Shown here in pieces: positions 36,978 through 45,629 of a stretch of DNA of 64,000 bases. The position numbers were made by a program, and so were the translations under genes. How positions within the stretch are numbered: position 1 is the stretch's first letter; each line of letters opens with the position of its first letter. The notes under the pieces are model-generated. The model had not been told where the DNA came from, searched no databases, and worked only from the letters and a program-made list of their open reading frames with translations. The stretch comes from Sporomusa sp. KB1 (GTDB taxonomy: Bacteria; Bacillota; Negativicutes; Sporomusales; Sporomusaceae): positions 3,676,356 to 3,740,355 of the forward strand of contig NZ_VLKC01000002.1 in the NCBI RefSeq assembly GCF_007830295.1, written 5' to 3'.

Positions 36978-37883
36978 GTGCGATTCATTCACAAAAAGGC
37001 GGTTATCCTTATAGTGGCGGTGCTAACCGTCTTTTTGCTGGCTAGTACAGTTGCGAAGGGAAAGTATCAATTTGTTTTTACGGAACAGGTTGTAGCTACG
37101 CTGTTATTTCCAGTTGAATATGTATTAGGTAAAATCGGTTACAGCATACGCCATACAGGTTCTTTTACCAGTGAAATTATGACTGTGTATCGAGATAACC
37201 AGACGCTTAAAACTGAAAATGAGGAACTCCGTCAAAGCAATATTAATACAACTGAGATTGTGGCAGAGAATGCGAGACTGCGAGCTATGCTTGATTACAA
37301 AAAAGCAGCTCAGCAGTTTGATTTTGTAGCCGCACAGGTAATTGCCCGTGATCCGGGAACATGGACGAACATTATTATGATTAATAGAGGCGCAGCCGAT
37401 GGGCTGACTAAAGATATGACGGTAGTGGCGACACAAGGTCTTGTTGGCAGTGTTGTCAGCGTTTATAATAATTCTGCCAAAGTACAGCTCATTTTGGATC
37501 CACGCAGTGCTGTCGGTTGTCTTGTGCAGCGGCCTGAGTCGCGGGTTGCAGGCATTGTTGAAGGCAGTACAGCGAATCCACAGGCCCCGCATATGGTTAA
37601 TATTGCCCGTGATGCTGATATCATCAAGAGTGATAAAATTATTACTTCAGGTTTTGGTGGTATATTCCCTAAAGGATTGCTGGTAGGTGAGGTTGTCGAT
37701 ATTGTTAATGAAGAAGGCGGATTGTTAAAATATGCTGTCTTGAAGTCAGCTGTGGATTTTGATAGACTAGAAGAAGTGTTGGTTATTGTGCGTTCCCGTG
37801 AAACTTTGCCAGAGGTTCTCACGCCGACTACACCGGGCAAAACTACTCAGCAGCCTGCTCAACCGAAAGAGGCTGGACGATGA
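36978..37883 (+). CDS. mreC: Rod-shape protein MreC
   Basis: 301 aa. An N-terminal membrane anchor (about 7-26), a coiled coil (about 65-100, rich in E, N and L) and the beta-barrel domain with MINRGAADGLTKDMTVV and ILDPRSAVGCLVQR. The Pro/Gln-rich tail ends at residue 301. GTG start after AAGGAAGGGG. It links MreB to penicillin-binding proteins and overlaps mreD by four bases. Confidence 0.95.
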   Translation: MRFIHKKAVILIVAVLTVFLLASTVAKGKYQFVFTEQVVATLLFPVEYVLGKIGYSIRHTGSFTSEIMTVYRDNQTLKTENEELRQSNINTTEIVAENARLRAMLDYKKAAQQFDFVAAQVIARDPGTWTNIIMINRGAADGLTKDMTVVATQGLVGSVVSVYNNSAKVQLILDPRSAVGCLVQRPESRVAGIVEGSTANPQAPHMVNIARDADIIKSDKIITSGFGGIFPKGLLVGEVVDIVNEEGGLLKYAVLKSAVDFDRLEEVLVIVRSRETLPEVLTPTTPGKTTQQPAQPKEAGR

Positions 37884-38374
37884 AAATGATACTTGTCTGG
37901 GCCAGTCTGCTTATTGTCACTATTGCTGTCCAAGCCGTATTATTACCACTTATATTTACGCAAGGGGCTAAGCCTGACATTATTTTGATTATTGTGGTTG
38001 CCTGTGGTTTGTTGGCCGGGCGGGAGCATGCCATTGGAGTCGGATTTATGGCTGGTTTACTTCAGGATTTTGCTTCAGGCAATATTTTTGGGTTAAACAC
38101 CTTATCAAAGATGGCGATAGGCTATGTTGCCGGTTTGGCTGAACGAAAGGTATTTAAAGAAAGTGTAGTATTGCCGGTTTTGGCAATTATTTTAGCTACT
38201 TTTTTTAATGGCGTAATCATACAGGCGCTGCTTTTTTTGTTAGGATACAAGGTTGAAGTGATGTCAATGTTGAAAGCGCAAATGTTGGCATCATTAGGCT
38301 ATAATATCTTATTTTGTATTCCGGTGCATAGGCTGATTTATCGGCTTACATTTGGTGATAGAAGTCAATTTTAA
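37880..38374 (+). CDS. mreD: Rod-shape protein MreD
   Basis: 164 aa, five hydrophobic helices, with AKPDIILIIVVACGLLAGRE (about 32-51) and LQDFASGNIFGLNTLSKM. Standard size and position after mreC. Membrane part of the elongasome. Confidence 0.93.
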   Translation: MKMILVWASLLIVTIAVQAVLLPLIFTQGAKPDIILIIVVACGLLAGREHAIGVGFMAGLLQDFASGNIFGLNTLSKMAIGYVAGLAERKVFKESVVLPVLAIILATFFNGVIIQALLFLLGYKVEVMSMLKAQMLASLGYNILFCIPVHRLIYRLTFGDRSQF

Positions 38375-38444
38375 TGAGATGCTTTGCTACCATATGTCTG
38401 CAAATTTATGCAGAATAGATAGTGTGTAGAAAGGAGGTTGCCGT

Positions 38445-40277
38445 ATGCTTGTTAAACGATCAAATGGACGACTTGATATTTTGAGTCTGATCATTGTTTT
38501 TATTTTTATGACATTAGTAATCCGTCTTGGCTATTTGCAAATGGCACAGGGTCAATACTATGATCGTCTGGCCGACGGCAACCGCATCCGACTTATTCCC
38601 ATCATGTCGCCGCGTGGTGTTTTTTATGACCGGAACGGCGTGATGCTGGTGTCCAATCGTCCAGGTTTTACGGTATCTGTATTAGCAATAAGCGGCCCTG
38701 TTTCTGATGAAGTAATTGCTAAACTGGCTGGTATCCTCGGTATGAATGCAGCGGAAATAAAAGGTAAATTAGCACAGCATACTGGTGCATTTGAACCTAT
38801 CAGAGTCAAAACTGATGTCGGTCCTGATATTGTTACCAAAATCGAAGAACGCCGCTCTGAACTACCAGGGGTGGTTATTGAAATTCAACCGCTACGAAAC
38901 TATGTTAATAATGAGCTTGGAGCCCATATATTTGGTTATGTGAGTGAGATTAATGATGTCGAGCTGGAAAATCGTAAAGCGAATGGTTATAAGTCGGGAG
39001 ATATTGTTGGTAAATTCGGACTGGAAAAGCTATATGATAAGGAAATTCGCGGTGTTGATGGCGGTAACCAGGTTGAGGTTGATGTTAATGGCCGTCCTGT
39101 ACAAGTAATCGGTAAAAAAGATCCAGTGCCAGGTCATAATTTGGTATTGACAATTGACTATCGGATTCAAAAGGCTGCTGAAACTGCCATTGATGAACAA
39201 CTTGTTTATCTGCAAACTAAAACAGAGTTTGCCAAGGCAAAAGCAGCTGCTGCTGTTGTCTTAAATCCCAAGACAGGTGAAATTCTAGCTATGGTAAGCC
39301 GCCCTGCATTTAACCCTAATTTATTTAACGGCGGCATTTCATCTAAGGAGTGGAATCTGCTCAATGAAAATCCTTATCATCCTATGGATAATAAGGCTAT
39401 TTCTGGCGAATATCCACCAGGATCAACCTTTAAGATTATTACTGGTGCGGCGGCATTAGAACTTGGCAAGGTTACGCCAGAGGAAAAAATTCTCGATGCA
39501 GGTACTCACTGGATTATTCCTAAAGGTAATGCTGGGGGGGAAGCGCTGGGGTGGATTAATTTTCGGGAAGCGTTGTCTAAGTCTGACAACGTATATTTCT
39601 ACGAGATGGGCAACCGCTTAGGTATTGATAACCTGGAAAAATATGCCCGCCTATTTGGGTTGGGAGAGGTTACGGGCATTAATCTGCCTGGGGAAGCAGA
39701 AGGCTTAGTAGCTAATCGTCGCTATAAAGAAAAAGTGTATGGCGAAGACTGGTATTTATCGGAAACCTTTGATGCTGCTATTGGGCAGGGCTTTCAGTTA
39801 GCGACGCCGCTCCAAATGGCTATGGTTATGGGTGAAATTGCTAATGGCGGCCACCGTTATAAGCCGAATCTTGTCAGCAAGATAACAGGGTCAAACGGCG
39901 AAGTTATTAAAACATTTTCTCCGGAAGAAGTAGGTAACGTTACTATTTCGGGGCAGACTTTAAACCTTATTCGTGAATCGCTGCGTGAGGTAGCACAAGA
40001 AGGCGGAACTGCCGCAAGTACCTTTCAGGACTTTCCAATTTCCATTGCAGGTAAGACCGGCACTGCAGAGAACCCGCATGGTAAGGATCATGGCTGGTTT
40101 GTCGCTTATGGTCCCTACGAAGATCCGCGTGTGGCAGTAGCTGTTATTGTTGAACAGGGTGGGTATGGTACATCTTCGGCTGCTCCTATTGCTAAAAAGA
40201 TTCTGGAAGCTGCTTTTAATATTAATCAGCCTCCTTCTGAATCAGCGAAGATATATAGCCCGCATACGGCGCTATAA
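38445..40277 (+). CDS. mrdA: Penicillin-binding protein 2, elongation transpeptidase
   Basis: Class B PBP (610 aa). One N-terminal membrane helix (about 12-32), a dimerisation domain containing SPRGVFYDRNGVML, and the transpeptidase domain with the active-site serine in PPGSTFKI (about 324-331), SKSDN (about 380) and AGKTGTAE (about 533). It cross-links peptidoglycan in rod elongation together with RodA, encoded at 42610. RBS AAAGGAGG. Confidence 0.96.
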   Translation: MLVKRSNGRLDILSLIIVFIFMTLVIRLGYLQMAQGQYYDRLADGNRIRLIPIMSPRGVFYDRNGVMLVSNRPGFTVSVLAISGPVSDEVIAKLAGILGMNAAEIKGKLAQHTGAFEPIRVKTDVGPDIVTKIEERRSELPGVVIEIQPLRNYVNNELGAHIFGYVSEINDVELENRKANGYKSGDIVGKFGLEKLYDKEIRGVDGGNQVEVDVNGRPVQVIGKKDPVPGHNLVLTIDYRIQKAAETAIDEQLVYLQTKTEFAKAKAAAAVVLNPKTGEILAMVSRPAFNPNLFNGGISSKEWNLLNENPYHPMDNKAISGEYPPGSTFKIITGAAALELGKVTPEEKILDAGTHWIIPKGNAGGEALGWINFREALSKSDNVYFYEMGNRLGIDNLEKYARLFGLGEVTGINLPGEAEGLVANRRYKEKVYGEDWYLSETFDAAIGQGFQLATPLQMAMVMGEIANGGHRYKPNLVSKITGSNGEVIKTFSPEEVGNVTISGQTLNLIRESLREVAQEGGTAASTFQDFPISIAGKTGTAENPHGKDHGWFVAYGPYEDPRVAVAVIVEQGGYGTSSAAPIAKKILEAAFNINQPPSESAKIYSPHTAL

Positions 40278-40336
40278 CTATCATTTTTATATATTCCGCA
40301 TTAACACGGTGTATATTCTGCTTTTCAATAAAAAGC

Positions 40337-40377
40337 GGGGTCAGGCTCAAATAAATGAGATCTGACCCCATTATTTT
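40337..40377 (+). terminator. Terminator after mrdA
   Basis: GGGGTCAG (40337-40344) pairs with CTGACCCC (40362-40369), extended by GCTC/GAG in the loop, then ATTATTTTT. It separates mrdA from the min genes. Confidence 0.75.
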
Positions 40378-40515
40378 TGACCTAATAGAAAGATTGACTT
40401 TCTTAATTCATCAATTTTAAATCAGATGGTTGTGTATCCTGCAGGAAATTTTGCAAGTAAGGCGAATTTTAGTTGACATATAGATAATTATTTATGGTAA
40501 AATTTAGGAGAAGAT

Positions 40516-41166
40516 ATGCGGGAGGATGTTTTGTTTAAAGGAAGTAAAGGCGGCCTCGAACTAGTAATAAACCAAGCGGCTGATTTTACTGATATTTTGG
40601 AACAACTAAAGGAGAAGTTAGAATCGGCTGCCAATTTTTTTATTGGCAGTACTGGCATCAGAGTAGTATCTGGTACAAATTCGTTAACAGGCGATGAACG
40701 TAGGCAACTGATTAACTTATTGGCCGATTATGGACTAGCCTTGCATGAACAGCCCAATTCAGAGTTGTTGCCGCCGGAATTTGTTCAGGATACTGACATT
40801 CATGTTGGCGATAGTCCTGTTGAATATCGCCAGGAGGCTGAAGGTGGAAAAACATTAATTGTCTCAAGAATGTTGCGCAGCGGTCAAAAAGTAGTATTTA
40901 ATGGTTCTGTCATAATTGTGGGGGATGTGAATCCTGGAGCTGAGGTAATTGCCAGTGGTAATATTACCGTTCAGGGAACCTGCCGTGGTTTAGCTCATGC
41001 CGGAGTTAACGGCGATCAAACGGCTACAATTACGGCTGATAAGCTGATTGCAGGCCAGTTACGAATTGCTGGCTTGATTGCCAGAGCTCCTGATAATCAG
41101 GTTGAACCAACATGTCGGGAGATAGCCCATATTGCTAATGGTGCCGTTGTCATTGAGCCGGCATGA
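40516..41166 (+). CDS. minC: Septum-site inhibitor MinC
   Basis: 216 aa inhibitor of FtsZ assembly. The N-terminal half is the FtsZ-acting domain; the C-terminal half is the Gly-rich beta-helix (GDVNPGAEVIASGNITVQGT, about 136-155; GLAHAGVNGD) that binds MinD and forms copolymers. ATG 40516 is 5 nt after GGAG. First gene of minCDE. Confidence 0.94.
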   Translation: MREDVLFKGSKGGLELVINQAADFTDILEQLKEKLESAANFFIGSTGIRVVSGTNSLTGDERRQLINLLADYGLALHEQPNSELLPPEFVQDTDIHVGDSPVEYRQEAEGGKTLIVSRMLRSGQKVVFNGSVIIVGDVNPGAEVIASGNITVQGTCRGLAHAGVNGDQTATITADKLIAGQLRIAGLIARAPDNQVEPTCREIAHIANGAVVIEPA

Positions 41167-41190
41167 TTGATAAATAGGAGGTAAACATAG

Positions 41191-41982
41191 ATGGGAGAAG
41201 TAATCGTCATTACGTCAGGCAAAGGCGGAGTTGGCAAAACGACGACAACCGCTAATCTTGGCACTGGTATTGCCCTCCAAGGCAAAAAGGTTGTTTTGGT
41301 TGACGCCGATATCGGTTTAAGAAATCTGGATGTAGTTATGGGTCTTGAGAACCGGATCGTATATGACTTAGTGGATGTAACCGAAGGTAACTGCCGCTTG
41401 AAACAGGCACTGATTCGGGACAAGCGTTATGAAACAATGTATTTGTTACCTGCAGCGCAGACCAGAGATAAGAATGCAGTTAGTCCGGATCAGATGAAAC
41501 TGCTATGTAAAGATTTGGCAGAGGAATTTGACTATGTAATTATTGATTGCCCGGCTGGAATTGAGCAAGGATTTAAAAATGCTATTGCCGGAGCTGATCG
41601 CGCCATTATTGTTACTACACCGGAGGTATCTGCGGTTCGCGATGCGGATCGGATTATTGGCTTGCTGGAATCAGAAGGAAAACACAATCCCAGACTTATT
41701 GTCAATCGTATTCGGCCGCTGATGGTTAAAAAGGGCGATATGATGGATATTGATGATATCATTGAAATTTTAGCTGTTGATTTGCTAGGAATTATTCCTG
41801 AGGATGAATATATTGTTATTTCTACTAATCGCGGCGAGCCGGCAGTTGTTAATTCCGCGGCTCTAGCTAGTTTGGCTTATCGAAATATTGTCAGGCGGCT
41901 GATGGGAGAGAATGTTCCGCTGATGACGTTTGAAACGAATGACAGTCTGTGGGGAAGATTCAAAAAAGTGCTAGGATTTTAA
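41191..41982 (+). CDS. minD: Septum-site ATPase MinD
   Basis: ParA-family ATPase (263 aa). The deviant Walker A is SGKGGVGKTTTTANL (about 8-22), Walker B is VIIDCPAGIEQGF (about 117). The C-terminal amphipathic membrane-targeting helix, WGRFKKVLGF, is intact. With MinC and MinE it places the division site. GGAGG precedes ATG. Confidence 0.97.
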   Translation: MGEVIVITSGKGGVGKTTTTANLGTGIALQGKKVVLVDADIGLRNLDVVMGLENRIVYDLVDVTEGNCRLKQALIRDKRYETMYLLPAAQTRDKNAVSPDQMKLLCKDLAEEFDYVIIDCPAGIEQGFKNAIAGADRAIIVTTPEVSAVRDADRIIGLLESEGKHNPRLIVNRIRPLMVKKGDMMDIDDIIEILAVDLLGIIPEDEYIVISTNRGEPAVVNSAALASLAYRNIVRRLMGENVPLMTFETNDSLWGRFKKVLGF

Positions 41983-42009
41983 AATTAGCAGTCTAGGAGG
42001 AGAAGCAAG

Positions 42010-42285
42010 GTGTTTGAACTTATTCAGAAGCTTTTTGGCAAAGAACCAAAAGGATCGAAAAATATCGCCAAAGAACGACTCAGGTTTGTGCTGGTGCATG
42101 ACCGCGTTAATGTATCGCCGCAATATATGGAAGCCATTAAAGATGATATGATTAAAGTCATCTCTAACTATATGGATATTAACGAAACAGAGATGGAGAT
42201 AAATCTGACAAGAAGCAACACGCAGGTAGCTTTAGTGGCTAATATTCCGGTTAATCGTATGAAACGCAACCTTTCAGGTGAGTGA
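42010..42285 (+). CDS. minE: Division topological factor MinE
   Basis: 91 aa. The N-terminal membrane-active segment MFELIQKLFG is followed by ERLRFVLVHDRV (about 23-34), the anti-MinCD region, and a topological specificity domain. GTG 42010 follows AGGAGGAG. Oscillating MinE rather than DivIVA-type placement is consistent with an outer-membrane Firmicute. Confidence 0.95.
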   Translation: MFELIQKLFGKEPKGSKNIAKERLRFVLVHDRVNVSPQYMEAIKDDMIKVISNYMDINETEMEINLTRSNTQVALVANIPVNRMKRNLSGE

Positions 42286-42304
42286 GTAATTATTTATCTT
42301 TTTC

Positions 42305-42405
42305 GGCAAGTTAAGACTTCCGCCTCTGCAGGCGGCGCTTGTTCAGGTGGGGTAGACTCCCCACCTGAACAAGCCGGTGTTTCAGCGATGCTGAAACAAG
42401 TTTAC
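42305..42405 (+). repeat. Three-hairpin intergenic repeat, copy B (best copy)
   Basis: All three hairpins are perfect. Hairpin 1: CCGCCT-CTGC-AGGCGG. Hairpin 2: a 16-bp stem, GCTTGTTCAGGTGGGG with its full complement around the loop TAGACT. Hairpin 3: GTTTCAGC-GAT-GCTGAAAC, then AAGTTTAC. It begins 20 nt after the minE stop and is followed directly by a separate terminator. Confidence 0.88.
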
Positions 42406-42409
42406 TTAT

Positions 42410-42440
42410 GCAGAGTCAAGAATACTTGCTCTGCTTTTTC
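42410..42440 (+). terminator. Terminator of minCDE
   Basis: GCAGAG-(T)CAAG pairs with CTTG-CTCTGC around AATA, followed by TTTTTC. Lies immediately after repeat copy B. Confidence 0.8.
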
Positions 42441-42609
42441 TTTATCCTAAATAAAAGGACAAATCTTACAAGCACAGGATAAGGGCAACAGCGGCTTTTG
42501 TTTTCGCCCAAGGCAAGGCGCAAGTCGTATTTTCTTTATCAATACTAGACGTGAGCGAAAAATACTATTATAATAAACAAGATATTGATAGAGAGAAGGT
42601 TAGTAAGGT

Positions 42610-43716
42610 ATGCTTAACCAGCGCCTTTTGCGTAATTTAGATGTCATACTTATTGGTGTTACTGCGCTACTTGTTCTTATTAGTCTTGTTATTATTGGCA
42701 GCGCCACACATATCAATACTCCCAGTGAGGATCGATACTGGTTTGTACAGCGCCAAGGCTTATTTGCTGTAGCGAATATTTTTATTGTTTTTGTTATGCT
42801 CAATTTTGACTACAAATCGCTAGAAAGAGTTTCGGGATTTTTATATATTTTGAACTTAGTAATGCTGCTTGCGGTTATGTTTGTCGGCCACTCAGCACTG
42901 GGCGCTCAACGCTGGATACAGCTTGGCCCAATTAGCTTACAGCCTTCAGAGTTTTCTAAGATTATTATGATTATTTCTTTGGCACAAATTCTAGATAAGC
43001 GTGCTGGCAAACTTAATTCTTTTAAAGAAATAATTCCGGTGTTTATTTATGTGGGAATACCCTTTATTTTGGTATTAAAACAACCCGATCTGGGTACTTC
43101 GTTAGTATTTTTAGCCATACTATTTGGCATGATTTTTGTAGCAGGTGTAAGTTTACGGCACTTAGCGGCGATAGTCGGTGTGGGGATAGCTTTTCTGCCG
43201 ATTTTTTGGCATTTCTTAAAAGACTACCAAAAAAAACGCTTAACAGTGTTCATTGATCCTAACGTCGATCCCCTGGGTTCGGGTTACCATATTATTCAGT
43301 CTAAAATTGCCATTGGCTCAGGAATGCTTTTTGGTAAAGGTCTGTTCAACGGCACACAAAGCCAATTGAATTTCCTGCCAGAGAACCATACTGATTTCAT
43401 TTTTGCCGTTATTGGAGAAGAGTTAGGGTTTATTGGTGCTAGTCTAATTTTGTTGCTCTATCTTATTTTGCTTTACCGTGGCATAAAAATTTCGGGTGAA
43501 GCCCGGGACAACTTTGGCACACTTCTGGCAGCAGGTATTACCTCAATGATAGCGTTTCACCTACTGGTTAATGTTGGCATGACAGCAGGAATTATGCCGG
43601 TAACAGGCATTCCGCTGCCACTTATGAGCTATGGCGTAAGTGCATTAACCACGAATCTCATCAGTATAGGGATATTATTAAACATCTATATGCGACGACA
43701 AAAGATACTATTTTGA
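42610..43716 (+). CDS. rodA: SEDS glycosyltransferase RodA
   Basis: Peptidoglycan glycosyltransferase (368 aa) with about ten membrane helices, working with PBP2 in elongation. GPISLQPSEFSKI (about 108-120), DLGTSLVFLAI (about 160), the loop with SGYHIIQSKIAIGSGMLFGK and the NHTDFIFAVIGEELGF stretch (about 260) are SEDS signatures. The shape MPVTGIPLPLMSYG lies near the end. It has its own upstream region of about 170 nt after the minE terminator. Confidence 0.94.
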   Translation: MLNQRLLRNLDVILIGVTALLVLISLVIIGSATHINTPSEDRYWFVQRQGLFAVANIFIVFVMLNFDYKSLERVSGFLYILNLVMLLAVMFVGHSALGAQRWIQLGPISLQPSEFSKIIMIISLAQILDKRAGKLNSFKEIIPVFIYVGIPFILVLKQPDLGTSLVFLAILFGMIFVAGVSLRHLAAIVGVGIAFLPIFWHFLKDYQKKRLTVFIDPNVDPLGSGYHIIQSKIAIGSGMLFGKGLFNGTQSQLNFLPENHTDFIFAVIGEELGFIGASLILLLYLILLYRGIKISGEARDNFGTLLAAGITSMIAFHLLVNVGMTAGIMPVTGIPLPLMSYGVSALTTNLISIGILLNIYMRRQKILF

Positions 43717-43724
43717 TTTATTTT

Positions 43725-43774
43725 AAACGGAGATAAAGGGCTTTTTTATTTAAAAGCAACTATCTCCGTTTTTC
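43725..43774 (+). terminator. Terminator of rodA
   Basis: AAACGGAGATA (43725-43735) is the exact complement of TATCTCCGTTT (from 43761), and further T residues follow. Loop of about 25 nt containing T and A runs. Confidence 0.85.
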
Positions 43775-43879
43775 TTTCCCTTCAGCGGCTAAAGGTGCCA
43801 CTTCACTAGTTATAATTTTGTAGTTTTGTCATATATATTCCGTAAGAATACTCCGGACTGGTATTATGGAGGGCTTACG

Positions 43880-44632
43880 ATGACGAAGTTATGGAATCGT
43901 TTGAAAAATGGCGGGCAGTTTAGTAACCGTACTAATGAGAGTAATTGGCAATCATACTATGAAGAGGAAACCGACTATACCTGGCTCAAAAGGACGGTGG
44001 CGGCTTTGGTGCTTTTTGCGTTGGTGTATAGTGCTCATGTGTCAAATACCAGAATTGGGCAGGAAGTCTCTGGAGGCGTTCGCCAAATACTGGCTACGCA
44101 GACTGATTTTGCTTACTATACCGAAAGAGTGGTCGAGTATGTTACGGTTCATTGGCCTAATGCGGTCAAGTTGCCAGGTATTCCTGTTTTAAAGCAGGTT
44201 CAGACGACAATTTCGCGCTCTGCTGATCCTTTACGCTACATGACTAAGCCAGTTCAAGGGCAGATAATAACACAATATGGCTGGCAGACCAATCCGGCGC
44301 CAAAACCGGCGATTTGGCATGAAGGAATTGTTATTGCAGCTCCTATAGGAGCAAGTGTACAGGCGGCGGCTGACGGACGAATAAAAGTTGTTACCGATAG
44401 TGCTCAGTTAGGTAAAATGCTGATTATTGACCACGGACAAAATGTGGAAACAATATATGGACATGTAAGCGATATCCTGGTTAAAGAAGGCGATTTAGTG
44501 AGTCAGGGTCAGGTGATGGCCCATATTGGCAAAGCTGGCTCAACTGCTGGGGCTGAGTTCTATTTTGAACTACGGGAGAATGGCAAAGCCGTGGATCCGT
44601 TAGCTAGAATTAAAGGTGAATCTACCCAGTAA
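43880..44632 (+). CDS. spoIVFA: SpoIVFA-like M23-fold protein
   Basis: 250 aa. One membrane helix (about 41-57), a linker, and a C-terminal M23 (LytM) fold from about residue 135. The metal motif, normally HxGxD, reads WHEGIVI, so a key Asp ligand is absent; IYGHVSD is kept. A degenerate, non-catalytic M23 domain next to an M50 protease is the SpoIVFA pattern, where it restrains SpoIVFB during sporulation. ATG 43880 follows GGAGGG by 6 nt; an upstream in-frame start has no RBS. spoIVFB follows after 12 nt. Confidence 0.8.
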   Translation: MTKLWNRLKNGGQFSNRTNESNWQSYYEEETDYTWLKRTVAALVLFALVYSAHVSNTRIGQEVSGGVRQILATQTDFAYYTERVVEYVTVHWPNAVKLPGIPVLKQVQTTISRSADPLRYMTKPVQGQIITQYGWQTNPAPKPAIWHEGIVIAAPIGASVQAAADGRIKVVTDSAQLGKMLIIDHGQNVETIYGHVSDILVKEGDLVSQGQVMAHIGKAGSTAGAEFYFELRENGKAVDPLARIKGESTQ

Positions 44633-44644
44633 GGGATGTGAATT

Positions 44645-45517
44645 ATGAGAGCCGGAAAGATAGCAGGCGTTGAGCTGGTAATGAATAATTGGTTTATTGG
44701 GCTCATTGTCCTATTTGCGGCCGCTGGTCTTGTGAGCAAAGTACTAGTAGTATTTAGTGCTGTTTTATGCCATGAACTGGCACACCTGCTTATGGCTATA
44801 GGCTTAGGCTATAAGGTTAAACAGGTAGAGCTATTGCCTTTTGGGGCTGTGGCGCGGGTAGATGGTCTTGCTGATGCAGGGGCGACAAGTGAACTAATGA
44901 TAGCCGCCGCCGGGCCACTGGCAAGTTTGGGTCTGGCGGCTTTCTGCTATATCGGAATAAATGAGGCAGGCAACTGGCAGGATGTATGTCAGTTTTTTGG
45001 TGAAGTAAATCTCATGCTGGCACTTTTTAATTTACTGCCGGCATTGCCACTGGACGGCGGGAGAATTTTACGGGCTATTTTAAGTTACCGGCGTGATTAT
45101 CGTGATGCCACAGCTATTGTTGTTACTATTAGTCATGGTATTATTTGTATGCTGGTAATCTGTACAGGGGTAGGTTACTGGCTCTATAATACGATAAATT
45201 TAACGCTGTTGGTCGCAGCAGTTTTTTTGCTCCTTACTGTCCGAACTGAAAAAAATTTAGCCGGGTTTCGAGCTATGCGTATCTTAGCCAATAAAAAGGC
45301 AGGGCTGATTTCCAGCCAGATTATGCCTACCAGTCACCTTACCGCGATGGAGAGTGCAGTGATTGGTGACATTATTCACTTGTTTGGCCCGGAGAAATAC
45401 TATATTATACATATTGTTGATCAAAATTTCAAATTATGTGGGGCTTTGACTGAGACCCAGGTGTGGGAGGGGTTAGTTAAAAAGGGGATAAAGTCTAGAA
45501 TTAATGAATTTATTTAA
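44645..45517 (+). CDS. spoIVFB: Intramembrane metalloprotease SpoIVFB (M50)
   Basis: 290 aa site-2 protease, which in sporulating Firmicutes cleaves pro-sigma-K in the mother cell. The zinc motif is CHELAHLLM (about 41-49), and the third ligand lies in LPLDGGRIL (about 136-144). About six membrane segments are followed by a C-terminal region (about 225-290) resembling a CBS domain. It is paired with the SpoIVFA-like gene. Confidence 0.9.
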   Translation: MRAGKIAGVELVMNNWFIGLIVLFAAAGLVSKVLVVFSAVLCHELAHLLMAIGLGYKVKQVELLPFGAVARVDGLADAGATSELMIAAAGPLASLGLAAFCYIGINEAGNWQDVCQFFGEVNLMLALFNLLPALPLDGGRILRAILSYRRDYRDATAIVVTISHGIICMLVICTGVGYWLYNTINLTLLVAAVFLLLTVRTEKNLAGFRAMRILANKKAGLISSQIMPTSHLTAMESAVIGDIIHLFGPEKYYIIHIVDQNFKLCGALTETQVWEGLVKKGIKSRINEFI

Positions 45518-45629
45518 CCATTTTTGGGGCAATAGGATTCAAATCAGTACTACCTGGAAAAAATAAGTCTTGATATTTCCACCCAAAAAATACATAATAA
45601 TTTTTATAGCTATATATATGGAGGTACAT

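Noticed and set aside
40473..40503. TTGACA and TAAAAT before minC as its promoter
   Set aside because: The spacer is 19 nt, and the start point would fall at or after the RBS, leaving the message without it.
42440..42609. Search for a fifth repeat copy or small RNA before rodA
   Set aside because: No hairpin or repeat edge is present; it only holds a likely TATAAT near 42569.
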